Source: Clostridia bacterium (GTDB lineage Bacteria > Bacillota > Clostridia > Christensenellales > Borkfalkiaceae). Taken from it: a stretch of DNA of 34,262 nt. The stretch spans positions 1 to 34,262 of the forward strand of contig JAFQGG010000049.1 of NCBI GenBank assembly GCA_017415505.1, given 5' to 3'. The notes beneath the pieces are model-generated. The model had not been told where the DNA came from, did not search any database, and was given only the letters and a program-made list of their open reading frames with translations. Positions 14,878 to 23,038 of the stretch are shown here, piece by piece (within the stretch, counting starts at the first letter, position 1; each line of letters opens with the position of its first letter). A program made the translations under genes and the position numbers.

Positions 14878-15438
14878 ATGTATTTAATCGTTGGTTTGGG
14901 GAATCCCGAAAAACAGTACGAAAAAACTTTTCATAACATAGGCTTTATCGCTGTGGGCGACGCCGCGGAAGCGTTGGGCGCGAAATTCAAAAAGAAAGAA
15001 TGTGAAGCGTCGGTCGCGGAAGCGTACGTCGGGGGCGAAAAGGTAATACTCGCCCGCCCGCTTACCTATATGAACAATTCGGGCAGGGCGGTGAAACAAC
15101 TCATGTCCAAATACAAAATCCCCGCGGAAAATTTGCTCGTCATTTACGACGACTACGATTTGCCGAAAGGAAAAGTCCGTATCCGCGCAAGCGGGAGCGC
15201 GGGCACGCATAACGGTATGCGTAGCATTATCGGGGAAACGGGCTTGAAAGATTTTGCCCGTATCCGCGTGGGGATTCGCGACGAAGAAGTGAATATCCCC
15301 ATTATCAATTACGTGCTTTCCGAGGTGCGGAAAGAGGACTACGAATTGTTTGGCAACGCTTGCAAAAAGGCGGGGGATGCCGCCGCCGATTTTGCAAGAG
15401 GTTTGGATATAGAAAAGGTAATGTGCAAATATAATTGA
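14878..15438 (+). CDS. pth: Peptidyl-tRNA hydrolase
   Basis: A 186-residue esterase that releases peptides from stalled peptidyl-tRNA. The catalytic His is in TFHNIGF, with TYMNNSG, YDDYDLPKGKVRIR (Asp) and SGSAGTHNGMRSI all matching the family. The ribosome binding site is AGAGGA. The stop codon TGA overlaps the mfd start (TGATG), so mfd translation is probably coupled to it. Confidence 0.97.
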   Translation: MYLIVGLGNPEKQYEKTFHNIGFIAVGDAAEALGAKFKKKECEASVAEAYVGGEKVILARPLTYMNNSGRAVKQLMSKYKIPAENLLVIYDDYDLPKGKVRIRASGSAGTHNGMRSIIGETGLKDFARIRVGIRDEEVNIPIINYVLSEVRKEDYELFGNACKKAGDAAADFARGLDIEKVMCKYN

Positions 15439-18400
15439 TGAAACGGGAATTTTTCACTTTTGAAAATTTAGGCGGAGAATATCCTTCGCTAAATACGGAA
15501 CTCCGCCGAGGTACGCCTACGGCGGTTTTCGGCGTTTCCGATTCCTTAAAGTATTTGATTGCGGGGCTTATTCCCGCCCCGATCGTGTATATTACGGCGG
15601 ATAGCGTGTCCGCGCGCAAAGCGGCGCAAAATATTTCCGCGCTTTCGGGCAAGAAAACGGAAGTACTTTCGGCAAAAGACGAGGTGCTTTCGTATCGCAA
15701 GGCGCTGTCCAAAGACTCCTTGTTCCGTCGCTTGAACGGGGTGTACGCCATGCAAAACGGTTGCCCTGTAATCGTTGCGGAAATCGACGCACTCATACAG
15801 CTTTTCCCCAAAAAACTCCCCGTAATCGCGCTCGAAGAGGGGGAGGATCGCGATTTTCTTTCCCTGCCCGAGGACTTGACGAAAATGGGGTATATCCGTA
15901 CCTTTGAAGTGGAGAGCAAAGGCTCGTTCGCTTTACGCGGGGATATTTTAGATATCTATCCCGTCAACGCCGAAAACCCCGTGCGCGTGGATTTCTTCGG
16001 GGATACCGTGGAGAAAATTAAGCCGTACGATATCGTTACGGGGGAACGGCTCGCGGGGGTGAAGCGGGTGGAAATTTTGTCCGCAACCGACGTAATCGTT
16101 TCGGGAAACGATTTGCCGAGAATCGCTTCCGCGCTTGATAAGGGCGTAAAAGCGTTCAAAACTTCCGAATCGTACGCCCGCGCGAGCGAGATCGCGGGGG
16201 AAATACTCTCTGCGGAAAACGGCGAATCCTCGTTCGTGCTTCCCTTGCTGGAAAACTCGGTGGATTTCTTCTCCGTTTTACCGCCCGATTGCGTGCTCGT
16301 ATTCGACGAGGGAAAAACGCTGTTTGATAAATTCAACGGGCTTTATAAAGAGCACGAGGAACGTTTTCACCGCTTGACGGCAGGGGGCGAAGCGTTCGAT
16401 TTTTCCTTTGCGCAGTACACGGACAAAAACGCGTTTTTGTCGGGGATTTTACGCTGTCGGCGGTTGGCGTTGCAAACCTTTACGGGGAATCCGTTCTTCT
16501 TCGAACCGTTGAAAATTTTCAACTTCACCGCCACGCCCGTGGCGCGGTACTTAAACGGCTTTCCCGCGCTGTTGACGGATATCAAAAATTGGCTTCGGGG
16601 CGGTTATCGCGTGCTCCTTTGTTGCGGGGACGAAAAACGCGCCGTCAAAATGACGGAGAACCTTTCCGAGCAGTATATATCCACGGTAAAACTGCCCGAT
16701 TCCTTGCCTGAAATGAAAGGCGTTTGCGTGTTGGAATCGAAAGTGGATAAGGGTATGGTGCTACACGATAGCAAAACGGCGATCGTGGGCGAGGGAGATT
16801 TGTATACCAAAGCCCCCGACAACCGCCGTATTCGCCGTAAGCGCGGGGATATGTTTTCCGCGCCCGAAGTGGGCGATTTCGTCGTGCACGAAACGCACGG
16901 GATCGGTAAGGTTGTCGGCACGAAAAAGATAGAAACGACGGACGGAACGAAAGAATATATCGCCCTTGCGTATAAGGACGGGGATATGCTCTACGTGCCC
17001 GCGGAAAGCATGGACGTACTTTCCAAGTACGTGGGGGAAAGCAATCCCCATTTGAGTAAAATCGGCGGGGCGGAGTTCGAACGGGTGAAAGCGCGCGTAA
17101 AGGCTTCGTTGAAAAAGCTCGCGTTCGACTTGAAACAGCTGTACGCGGAACGCGCGGAAAATAAAGGCTTTGCCTTTCCCGCGAACGAGGCGTTCATGCG
17201 GGAGTTCGAGGACTCGTTCGAGTATCTTCCTACCCCCGACCAAGCGGCGTCTATCGAGGAAATCAAAGAGGACATGACCTCGAATAAGGTCATGGACAGA
17301 TTGCTTTGCGGAGACGTGGGCTTTGGGAAAACGGAAGTGGCGTTCCGCGCGGTGTATCTTTGCGTTTTGGCGGGGAAACAGGCGGCGCTTATGTGTCCGA
17401 GCACCGTGCTTTGCCGTCAGCATTTCCAAACGGCGGAAGCCCGTTTCGCGCCGTTCGGTTTGCGGATAGCCTGCTTGAACCGCTTTAATACGCCCAAGGA
17501 AACGCAACGGGTATTGGAGGGACTTGCCGACGGAAGCATAGACCTCGTAATCGGTACGCACCGTTTGCTTTCCGCCGACGTCAAATTCAAGAATTTGGGA
17601 CTTTTGGTGTTGGACGAGGAACAGCGTTTCGGCGTGGAACATAAAGAGAAGATCAAGCATTTGCGCAAGGATATCGACTGTCTTACCATGACGGCTACGC
17701 CCATACCGCGCACGCTGCATATGTCCCTTTCGGGGATTCGAGATATTTCCACCATTCACACTCCGCCTCACGAAAGATTGCCCGTGCAAACCTACGTCGT
17801 GGAAGAAACGGAAACGCTTATCCGCGACGCGTGTATCCGCGAGCTTTCCCGTGGCGGGCAGGTGTTTATCCTGTACAATAAAGTGGAGAGTATTTTCACC
17901 TTCGCCGCCACCGTTCGAAGACTCGTGCCCGAGGCAACGGTGTCCGTTGCGCACGGAAGAATGGATAAAAATACGCTTGAAAACGCCGTACTCGATTTTT
18001 ACGGCGGGCACTCGAATATCCTCGTTACGACGACGATTATCGAAAACGGAATCGATTTGCCCAACGCGAACACGATTATCGTTATCGACAGCGATAGATT
18101 GGGCATATCCCAACTCTACCAGCTCAAAGGACGCGTCGGACGCGGGGCGAGATTGGCGCACGCCTATTTCACTTTCAAGCCCGAACGGGTAATGACGGAG
18201 AACGCCGCGGCGCGCTTGAAAGCGCTTATGGAGTTCACCGAATTGGGTTCGGGGTATAAGCTTGCCATGCGGGATTTGGAAATCCGCGGTGCGGGGAACG
18301 TGCTCGGTGCGGAACAGCACGGGCATATGGATAGAGTGGGTTACGAGCTTTACGCAAAACTCCTCAAAGAAGAACTTACGGGCGAAAGTCATCAATCGGC

Positions 18401-18845
18401 GGAATTGGATATTCGCGCCAACGCCTACATTTCCGAGAAATATATCGAATCCTCGGCGGGGCGATTGGATTCGTATAAGCAAATCGCGGAGATTTCCTCG
18501 ATTGCCGATTATAAGCGGGTATACGCTTCCTTGCGCGATACCTACGGCGAGTTGCCCCGCGCCGTCGAAAACCTTATGGTGATCGCCGTACTCAAAAGTT
18601 ACGCTTCGAAATTCAATATCCGCAAGATCTCCGTCGTCAACGGCGTGGGCGCGCTCGAATTTCCCTCGCTGGATGCGATCGGGGACGAACGGATTCTCGC
18701 GGCGATGGATAAATATAAATCCGTCGTGCGCTTAAATATGACCGAAGCGCCCGTGATAGAGCTGTTTGGGAAGCGCGACGCGGCGGAATTGATGGCGGAA
18801 ATGACGAAATTTTTGAAATTTGCGCTAACTTTCACGAAAATGTGA
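15438..18845 (+). CDS. mfd: Transcription-repair coupling factor Mfd
   Basis: A 1135-residue DNA translocase that removes stalled RNA polymerase and recruits nucleotide excision repair. The N-terminal UvrB-like module is followed by a CarD-like polymerase-interacting domain starting near residue 474 (PEVGDFVVHETHGIGKVVG). The RecG-like motor has Walker A LLCGDVGFGKTEVAFRA near 623, the DEEQ box near 724 and TATPIPRTLHMS. The C-terminal TRCF domain is about 990-1135. I start at ATG 15438, one base inside the pth stop, rather than the TTG just upstream. The length is typical. Confidence 0.97.
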   Translation: MKREFFTFENLGGEYPSLNTELRRGTPTAVFGVSDSLKYLIAGLIPAPIVYITADSVSARKAAQNISALSGKKTEVLSAKDEVLSYRKALSKDSLFRRLNGVYAMQNGCPVIVAEIDALIQLFPKKLPVIALEEGEDRDFLSLPEDLTKMGYIRTFEVESKGSFALRGDILDIYPVNAENPVRVDFFGDTVEKIKPYDIVTGERLAGVKRVEILSATDVIVSGNDLPRIASALDKGVKAFKTSESYARASEIAGEILSAENGESSFVLPLLENSVDFFSVLPPDCVLVFDEGKTLFDKFNGLYKEHEERFHRLTAGGEAFDFSFAQYTDKNAFLSGILRCRRLALQTFTGNPFFFEPLKIFNFTATPVARYLNGFPALLTDIKNWLRGGYRVLLCCGDEKRAVKMTENLSEQYISTVKLPDSLPEMKGVCVLESKVDKGMVLHDSKTAIVGEGDLYTKAPDNRRIRRKRGDMFSAPEVGDFVVHETHGIGKVVGTKKIETTDGTKEYIALAYKDGDMLYVPAESMDVLSKYVGESNPHLSKIGGAEFERVKARVKASLKKLAFDLKQLYAERAENKGFAFPANEAFMREFEDSFEYLPTPDQAASIEEIKEDMTSNKVMDRLLCGDVGFGKTEVAFRAVYLCVLAGKQAALMCPSTVLCRQHFQTAEARFAPFGLRIACLNRFNTPKETQRVLEGLADGSIDLVIGTHRLLSADVKFKNLGLLVLDEEQRFGVEHKEKIKHLRKDIDCLTMTATPIPRTLHMSLSGIRDISTIHTPPHERLPVQTYVVEETETLIRDACIRELSRGGQVFILYNKVESIFTFAATVRRLVPEATVSVAHGRMDKNTLENAVLDFYGGHSNILVTTTIIENGIDLPNANTIIVIDSDRLGISQLYQLKGRVGRGARLAHAYFTFKPERVMTENAAARLKALMEFTELGSGYKLAMRDLEIRGAGNVLGAEQHGHMDRVGYELYAKLLKEELTGESHQSAELDIRANAYISEKYIESSAGRLDSYKQIAEISSIADYKRVYASLRDTYGELPRAVENLMVIAVLKSYASKFNIRKISVVNGVGALEFPSLDAIGDERILAAMDKYKSVVRLNMTEAPVIELFGKRDAAELMAEMTKFLKFALTFTKM

Positions 18846-18855
18846 GTAAAAACGT

Positions 18856-18884
18856 TTGCACTTTACGAAAAAATAGGTTATAAT
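18856..18884 (+). promoter_or_regulatory. Promoter of the lipoprotein gene
   Basis: TTGCAC (18856-18861), 17 bp, TATAAT (18879-18884), about 90 bp before the start codon. Confidence 0.7.
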
Positions 18885-18904
18885 ATAGAATAGCTGTATA
18901 TGGA

Positions 18905-18930
18905 GTTAAAAGGAGAACTCTTCTTTTAAC
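18905..18930 (+). other. 5' leader hairpin of the lipoprotein mRNA
   Basis: GTTAAAAGGAG-AACT-CTTCTTTTAAC forms an 11-bp stem with a tetraloop, burying an AAGGAG sequence. There is no T-run, so termination is unlikely. The real ribosome binding site (GGAGAG) lies downstream, next to ATG 18973. The hairpin at the 5' end may stabilise the mRNA. Confidence 0.45.
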
Positions 18931-18972
18931 GGCACAGAAAAAATCGCGATAAACAAAATCGGAGAGATTTTT

Positions 18973-21141
18973 ATGAATAAAAAACAAATGTTAAAAAAGA
19001 CTGCGGCGATCTTCCTTGCGCTGGGGCTTACGGTAGGGGCGACGGGTTGTCAATTCCTCGTAACGGACAGCATGAAAGATTTGGAACAAATCGTTGCTAC
19101 CGTGGACATTTCGGAAAAGCTTGCTAGCGATACGGAATACCAAAATTATGCGGACGAAGTGTCCACGCTTATTTCGGAGGGCAAGCTTTCCGCCGATATC
19201 CCCAAGCGCGACCTCGTTGCTTACTTCCTCAACGTGGGTTATAACTACGTGAACAACTACGGCTATTCCTACGAAGATACTTTCAATATGTTGATGGACG
19301 GGCTTACGCAACGCAAAATCTTGACGCAGTACGCCGTGGCGTATTTCTTGAAAAAGGGCGCGGAGTCTACCGATTCTATCACTTCGTTCGAAACCTTTAA
19401 GACGAACGAACTCAACGGTGTTTCGGATAGGGTAAAGGAACTTTACGAAGCGTATCCCGAAGTGCTTACCATGAAATATTATCTTACCGACTTCGGTAAG
19501 ACGGACGCGGAATCCATGAAAGCGTACTACGAAGCGGAATACGGGCTTTTGAAATCGCTCAACGATTCGTTGGACGCGGGCGAGGCGAATTTCATTTCCG
19601 AAGAGGACGAAACGCATTCGCACGGCGAATCCCGTACCACGCCCACGAACGTAGGCACGGAAAAGGAAGACTATCTTCCCATGAAGGACGGTAAGTTGGA
19701 TTACGGCGTATATACGGGTCGCAACACGCTCGATTCGTGCGGTGCGTACGAAAAGGTAGACGGTTCTACGCCTACGACGAGAAAGAAAGCGTATAACACC
19801 TTCCTTGCGAATATCGAAGGCTACGGCTTGATCAAGGACGGGGAAAATACGGCGGCGGTTACCGAGCTTGAATACTATTATATGGAACTTTCTTCCACGC
19901 TCGGACAGGCACTCGTTACCAAGTATCAAGACGAAATGAAAGACGCGGCGATCGCGCGTATGACGGACGCGGACGTGCTTGCGAAGTATAACGAGCTTAA
20001 AGAGGGGCAACAACTTGCGTATACGGACGACTATACGGTGTTCGATACGGCGCTTGATAGCGTTTCCGACGATAAGTTCATTCTTTACGGTTTGCAAGAC
20101 TTCGGTTTCGTGTACAATATCTTGATCCCGTTCTCCGACGCGCAAAACCAAGAATATTCGGCGGCGGAAAAGAAAGGTCTTTCCGAAGCGGGCTTGTTCG
20201 AAGTTCGTAAAGATATTCTTGCCAAGGTCGAGGCAAAAGATTTGCGTTCCGCTTGGATTTGCACGGACGAACACACCAACTACGGTTACGAAGTAACGGC
20301 TACGGCGGACGGAGATTTCTACGGCGCGACGGCAAACGCAAAGGGTTGGTTGTTCTTTGAAGATAACTTCACGAACACGGAAAAATACGAAACGCTTACG
20401 CAATATACGGGCAAATACCCGTATCAAGGCACGGTAGCACTCGTGGACGACGAATACAAGACGACGCCGACGAAGCTTTCCATTAACGAATTTATCACCG
20501 AAATGGAAAACTATATCAATTACAGCGTAGGCAGTAGCGTGGCAAGCGGTGCTTACGCAACGAAGTACGACGACGATACGCCTTATTCGGTGAACAACGT
20601 CGTAGATTACAGCAAGTTTATCTATTACGAAGGCAAAGTGGGCGATTTGAGCACGACGGCGAAAGCGTCCGAATACTTCAAGAAAGATACGCCTGCGTAC
20701 AAAGCGCTTTCGGCTGTCAACGAATTGATGTTTGCGTACAGCACGGATACGGGTTGCTTGAACACCTATATGGGTTACGCGGTATCTCCCTATAAGACGG
20801 ACTTCGTTCCCGAATTCGAATACGCGGCGCAGTACGCCGTAAAGAAGGGCGTAGGTACGTACGTGGTTGCGCCTTCGCAATACGGTTGGCATATTATCTA
20901 CTGTACCTATAAGTTCGACGGCGGGGAAGTGTTCGGCGACGACGCGAACGCGGAAGACGGGTTTATCGCGTCGGAGAAGGAAACGGAGGGAACGTTCTCC
21001 TACCTCTTCTACGAATCGTTGAAATCCACCTCGGCAACGAACCACGCGAACGCGATGCAAAACACGGTGTTGAACGATTATAAGGACTCCGTAGAACTGT
21101 TCACGAAGCGTTATCAAGACTTGCTCGATATCGAGAACTAA
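18973..21141 (+). CDS. Large secreted lipoprotein, PrsA/SurA-like foldase candidate
   Basis: A 722-residue protein. A lipoprotein signal peptide (KK start, hydrophobic core 10-22, lipobox VGATG-C26) anchors it outside the cell membrane. The rest is acidic, rich in Tyr, Asp and Glu, with helical N-terminal segments like SurA/PrsA chaperone domains. Near the C terminus, KKGVGTYVVAPSQYGWHIIY resembles the end of a parvulin (PpiC) domain, and an earlier DFGFVYNILIPFSDAQNQEY stretch resembles its start, but the core is not clearly conserved and is interrupted by long insertions. I infer a foldase-like role for secreted proteins, with or without isomerase activity. It has its own promoter and terminator, so it is monocistronic. 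Confidence 0.7.
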   Translation: MNKKQMLKKTAAIFLALGLTVGATGCQFLVTDSMKDLEQIVATVDISEKLASDTEYQNYADEVSTLISEGKLSADIPKRDLVAYFLNVGYNYVNNYGYSYEDTFNMLMDGLTQRKILTQYAVAYFLKKGAESTDSITSFETFKTNELNGVSDRVKELYEAYPEVLTMKYYLTDFGKTDAESMKAYYEAEYGLLKSLNDSLDAGEANFISEEDETHSHGESRTTPTNVGTEKEDYLPMKDGKLDYGVYTGRNTLDSCGAYEKVDGSTPTTRKKAYNTFLANIEGYGLIKDGENTAAVTELEYYYMELSSTLGQALVTKYQDEMKDAAIARMTDADVLAKYNELKEGQQLAYTDDYTVFDTALDSVSDDKFILYGLQDFGFVYNILIPFSDAQNQEYSAAEKKGLSEAGLFEVRKDILAKVEAKDLRSAWICTDEHTNYGYEVTATADGDFYGATANAKGWLFFEDNFTNTEKYETLTQYTGKYPYQGTVALVDDEYKTTPTKLSINEFITEMENYINYSVGSSVASGAYATKYDDDTPYSVNNVVDYSKFIYYEGKVGDLSTTAKASEYFKKDTPAYKALSAVNELMFAYSTDTGCLNTYMGYAVSPYKTDFVPEFEYAAQYAVKKGVGTYVVAPSQYGWHIIYCTYKFDGGEVFGDDANAEDGFIASEKETEGTFSYLFYESLKSTSATNHANAMQNTVLNDYKDSVELFTKRYQDLLDIEN

Positions 21142-21151
21142 TCGTTAAATC

Positions 21152-21186
21152 AAAACCCGCCTGCCCACAAAAGCAGACGGGTTTTC
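21152..21186 (+). terminator. Terminator of the lipoprotein gene
   Basis: AAAACCCGCCTGC pairs with GCAGACGGGTTTT (one mismatch), followed by CTTTT. It ends 15 bp before the MATE gene. Confidence 0.85.
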
Positions 21187-21200
21187 TTTTGGAATAAAAT

Positions 21201-22562
21201 ATGGAAAGAATAAAATTATCCGAACATTTTAATTACGGTCGCTTGCTTCGTTTCGTTTTACCGTCGATTATTATGATGGTATTCGTTTCCGTATACGGTA
21301 TCGTAGACGGCTTTTTCGTTTCCAACTACGTAGGGGATATCGAGTTCGCCGCGCTCAACTTAATTTTTCCTTTGATCATGATTCTCGGCTCGGTCGGGTT
21401 TATGCTCGGCACGGGCGGGAACGCGGCGGTTGCCAAGGTACTCGGCGAAGGGGACAACGAGCGCGCGAATCGCATTTTTTCCATGCTCGTATATACGACC
21501 GTCGTTATCGGCGCGGTGCTTTCGGTGATTGGGATATCGATTGCCCGCCCCATGGCGGAACTGTTTGCGCGAAACGAGAAAAACTTGTCGGCGGACGATA
21601 AGGCGTTGCTAATCGAGTATTGCGTTATGTACGCCCGTACGATTCTCGCCGTGTTGCCCGCGTTCATGTTGCAAAACGCGTTTCAAGGCTTTTTCATAAC
21701 GGCGGAGAAACCCCGTCTTGGTCTGTACGTCACGATTGCGGCGGGTTGCGGAAATATCCTGTTCGACGCGCTGTTCATTCTCGTTTTCAAGTGGGGCTTG
21801 TTCGGCGCGGCGGCTGCCACCGCTCTTAATCAATTTATCGGCGGGGTGTTACCGCTTATCTATTTTGGTAGAAAAAATGATAGCTTGTTACGGCTTGGAA
21901 AAACCAATTTTGACGGGAAAGTGCTCGGCAAAGTATGCGTCAACGGGCTTTCCGAGTTAATGACGAATATTTCTCTTTCCGTGGTCGGGATCGTGTACAA
22001 CGCGCAACTCATGGGACTCGTCGGTATCGACGGCGTTTCCGCGTACGGGGTATTGCAGTATATCGGCTTTATTTTCATTGCCGTGTATCTCGGTTACTCG
22101 GTAGGAAGCGCGCCGATTATAGGCTATCATTACGGTGCGCAAAACCATGACGAGCTAAAAAACGTATTCAAAAAAAGCGTGATTCTCACTTCCGTCGGCG
22201 GTGTGGTAATGACCTTGATTGCGTTTTTGTTTGCCCGACCGCTGTCGGCGATTTTCGTCGGCGGAAACCCTGCGCTTTTGGAAATGACGGCGCACGGCTT
22301 GCGCGTGAACGCGTTCGCGTTTTTGGTATGCGGTTTTAATATTTTCGGCTCGGCGTTTTTCACCGCGCTTTCCAACGGCGGAATTTCCCTGCTCATTTCC
22401 TTTTCGCGTACCTTCTTTTGTCAAGTAGTGGCGGTGCTCGTGCTTCCCGTATTTTGGGGACTTGACGGCGTTTGGGCGGCACTCGTCGTAGCGGAGGGGG
22501 TTACGCTTATATTGACGGTGATTCTCATTTTTGCGCAAAAAAAGCGTTATCGTTATATGTGA
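21201..22562 (+). CDS. MATE family multidrug/cation exporter
   Basis: A 453-residue protein with twelve predicted membrane helices. The start LLRFVLPSIIMMVFVSVYGIVDGFFVSNYVG is typical of MATE proteins, with duplicated halves and the second-half counterpart around GLSELMTNISLSVVGIVYNAQLMG. MATE transporters exchange drugs or metabolites for H+ or Na+; the substrate is unknown. No clear promoter lies between the preceding terminator and the start, and the ribosome binding site is weak (GGAA), so expression may rely on read-through or be low. It ends before a strong terminator. Confidence 0.9.
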   Translation: MERIKLSEHFNYGRLLRFVLPSIIMMVFVSVYGIVDGFFVSNYVGDIEFAALNLIFPLIMILGSVGFMLGTGGNAAVAKVLGEGDNERANRIFSMLVYTTVVIGAVLSVIGISIARPMAELFARNEKNLSADDKALLIEYCVMYARTILAVLPAFMLQNAFQGFFITAEKPRLGLYVTIAAGCGNILFDALFILVFKWGLFGAAAATALNQFIGGVLPLIYFGRKNDSLLRLGKTNFDGKVLGKVCVNGLSELMTNISLSVVGIVYNAQLMGLVGIDGVSAYGVLQYIGFIFIAVYLGYSVGSAPIIGYHYGAQNHDELKNVFKKSVILTSVGGVVMTLIAFLFARPLSAIFVGGNPALLEMTAHGLRVNAFAFLVCGFNIFGSAFFTALSNGGISLLISFSRTFFCQVVAVLVLPVFWGLDGVWAALVVAEGVTLILTVILIFAQKKRYRYM

Positions 22563-22565
22563 ATA

Positions 22566-22606
22566 AAAACAAGAAATTGCAAACTTTGCGATTTCTTGTT
22601 TTTTTT
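22566..22606 (+). terminator. Terminator after the MATE gene
   Basis: A 15-bp stem (22566-22580 with 22588-22602, one G-T pair), 7-nt loop, then T8. Confidence 0.9.
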
Positions 22607-22648
22607 GCGAAAATGGCGTAAAATGTAGAAAAAGTTCGGTTCGTGTTA

Positions 22649-22677
22649 TTGACAAAAGTGGGATAAAGTGGTATAAT
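22649..22677 (+). promoter_or_regulatory. V-ATPase operon promoter
   Basis: TTGACA (22649-22654), 17 bp, TATAAT (22672-22677): exact consensus hexamers, 40 bp before the first gene. It is the only clear promoter before the nine-gene operon. Confidence 0.9.
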
Positions 22678-22717
22678 AAAATTAATAATGTTATAAACTA
22701 TTTGCAACGAGGCAAAC

Positions 22718-23038
22718 ATGACGGAAGAGATTATCAAAGCAATTACGGAAGCGGAGGCGCAGGGCGCGAAAATTAGAAGCGACGCAACGGAAAGGGCGGC
22801 GCAAATAATTGCCGTGGCGGAAGAGCAGGCTGCCCGTGAGGAAAAGACCTCGGCAGAGGTTTGTAAGGCGTACGCCGATACGCAAATGAAAGCGGCGAAA
22901 GCGGAGGCGGACAAACGCTACGCGGAAACGGTTGCAGGCGAAGAACGCAAAGCCCGCGAGTATTGCGCGGAAGCGTTGAAGAACGCCGACGACGAAGTAA
23001 GCGAAATCGTAGGGAGGATTATTCGTGGCGATTGCTGA
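22718..23038 (+). CDS. V-type ATPase subunit H-like (peripheral stalk)
   Basis: A 106-residue, Ala/Glu/Lys-rich protein predicted to be one long helix with heptad character. It matches the small stalk subunit that pairs with subunit E (called H in clostridial and G/H in archaeal systems). It is the first gene of the operon and overlaps subunit I by 14 bp. CGAGG precedes ATG 22718. The assignment rests on composition, size and position, because stalk subunits diverge quickly. Confidence 0.75.
   Translation: MTEEIIKAITEAEAQGAKIRSDATERAAQIIAVAEEQAAREEKTSAEVCKAYADTQMKAAKAEADKRYAETVAGEERKAREYCAEALKNADDEVSEIVGRIIRGDC

Noticed and set aside
16761-18482. 573-codon open frame antisense to mfd
   Set aside because: Same reasoning: it lies wholly within a well-supported gene and has no initiation signals.
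18991-21117. 708-codon open frame antisense to the lipoprotein gene
   Set aside because: Strong codon bias on the sense strand suppresses antisense stops. The sense gene has a promoter, ribosome binding site, signal peptide and terminator; the antisense frame has none.
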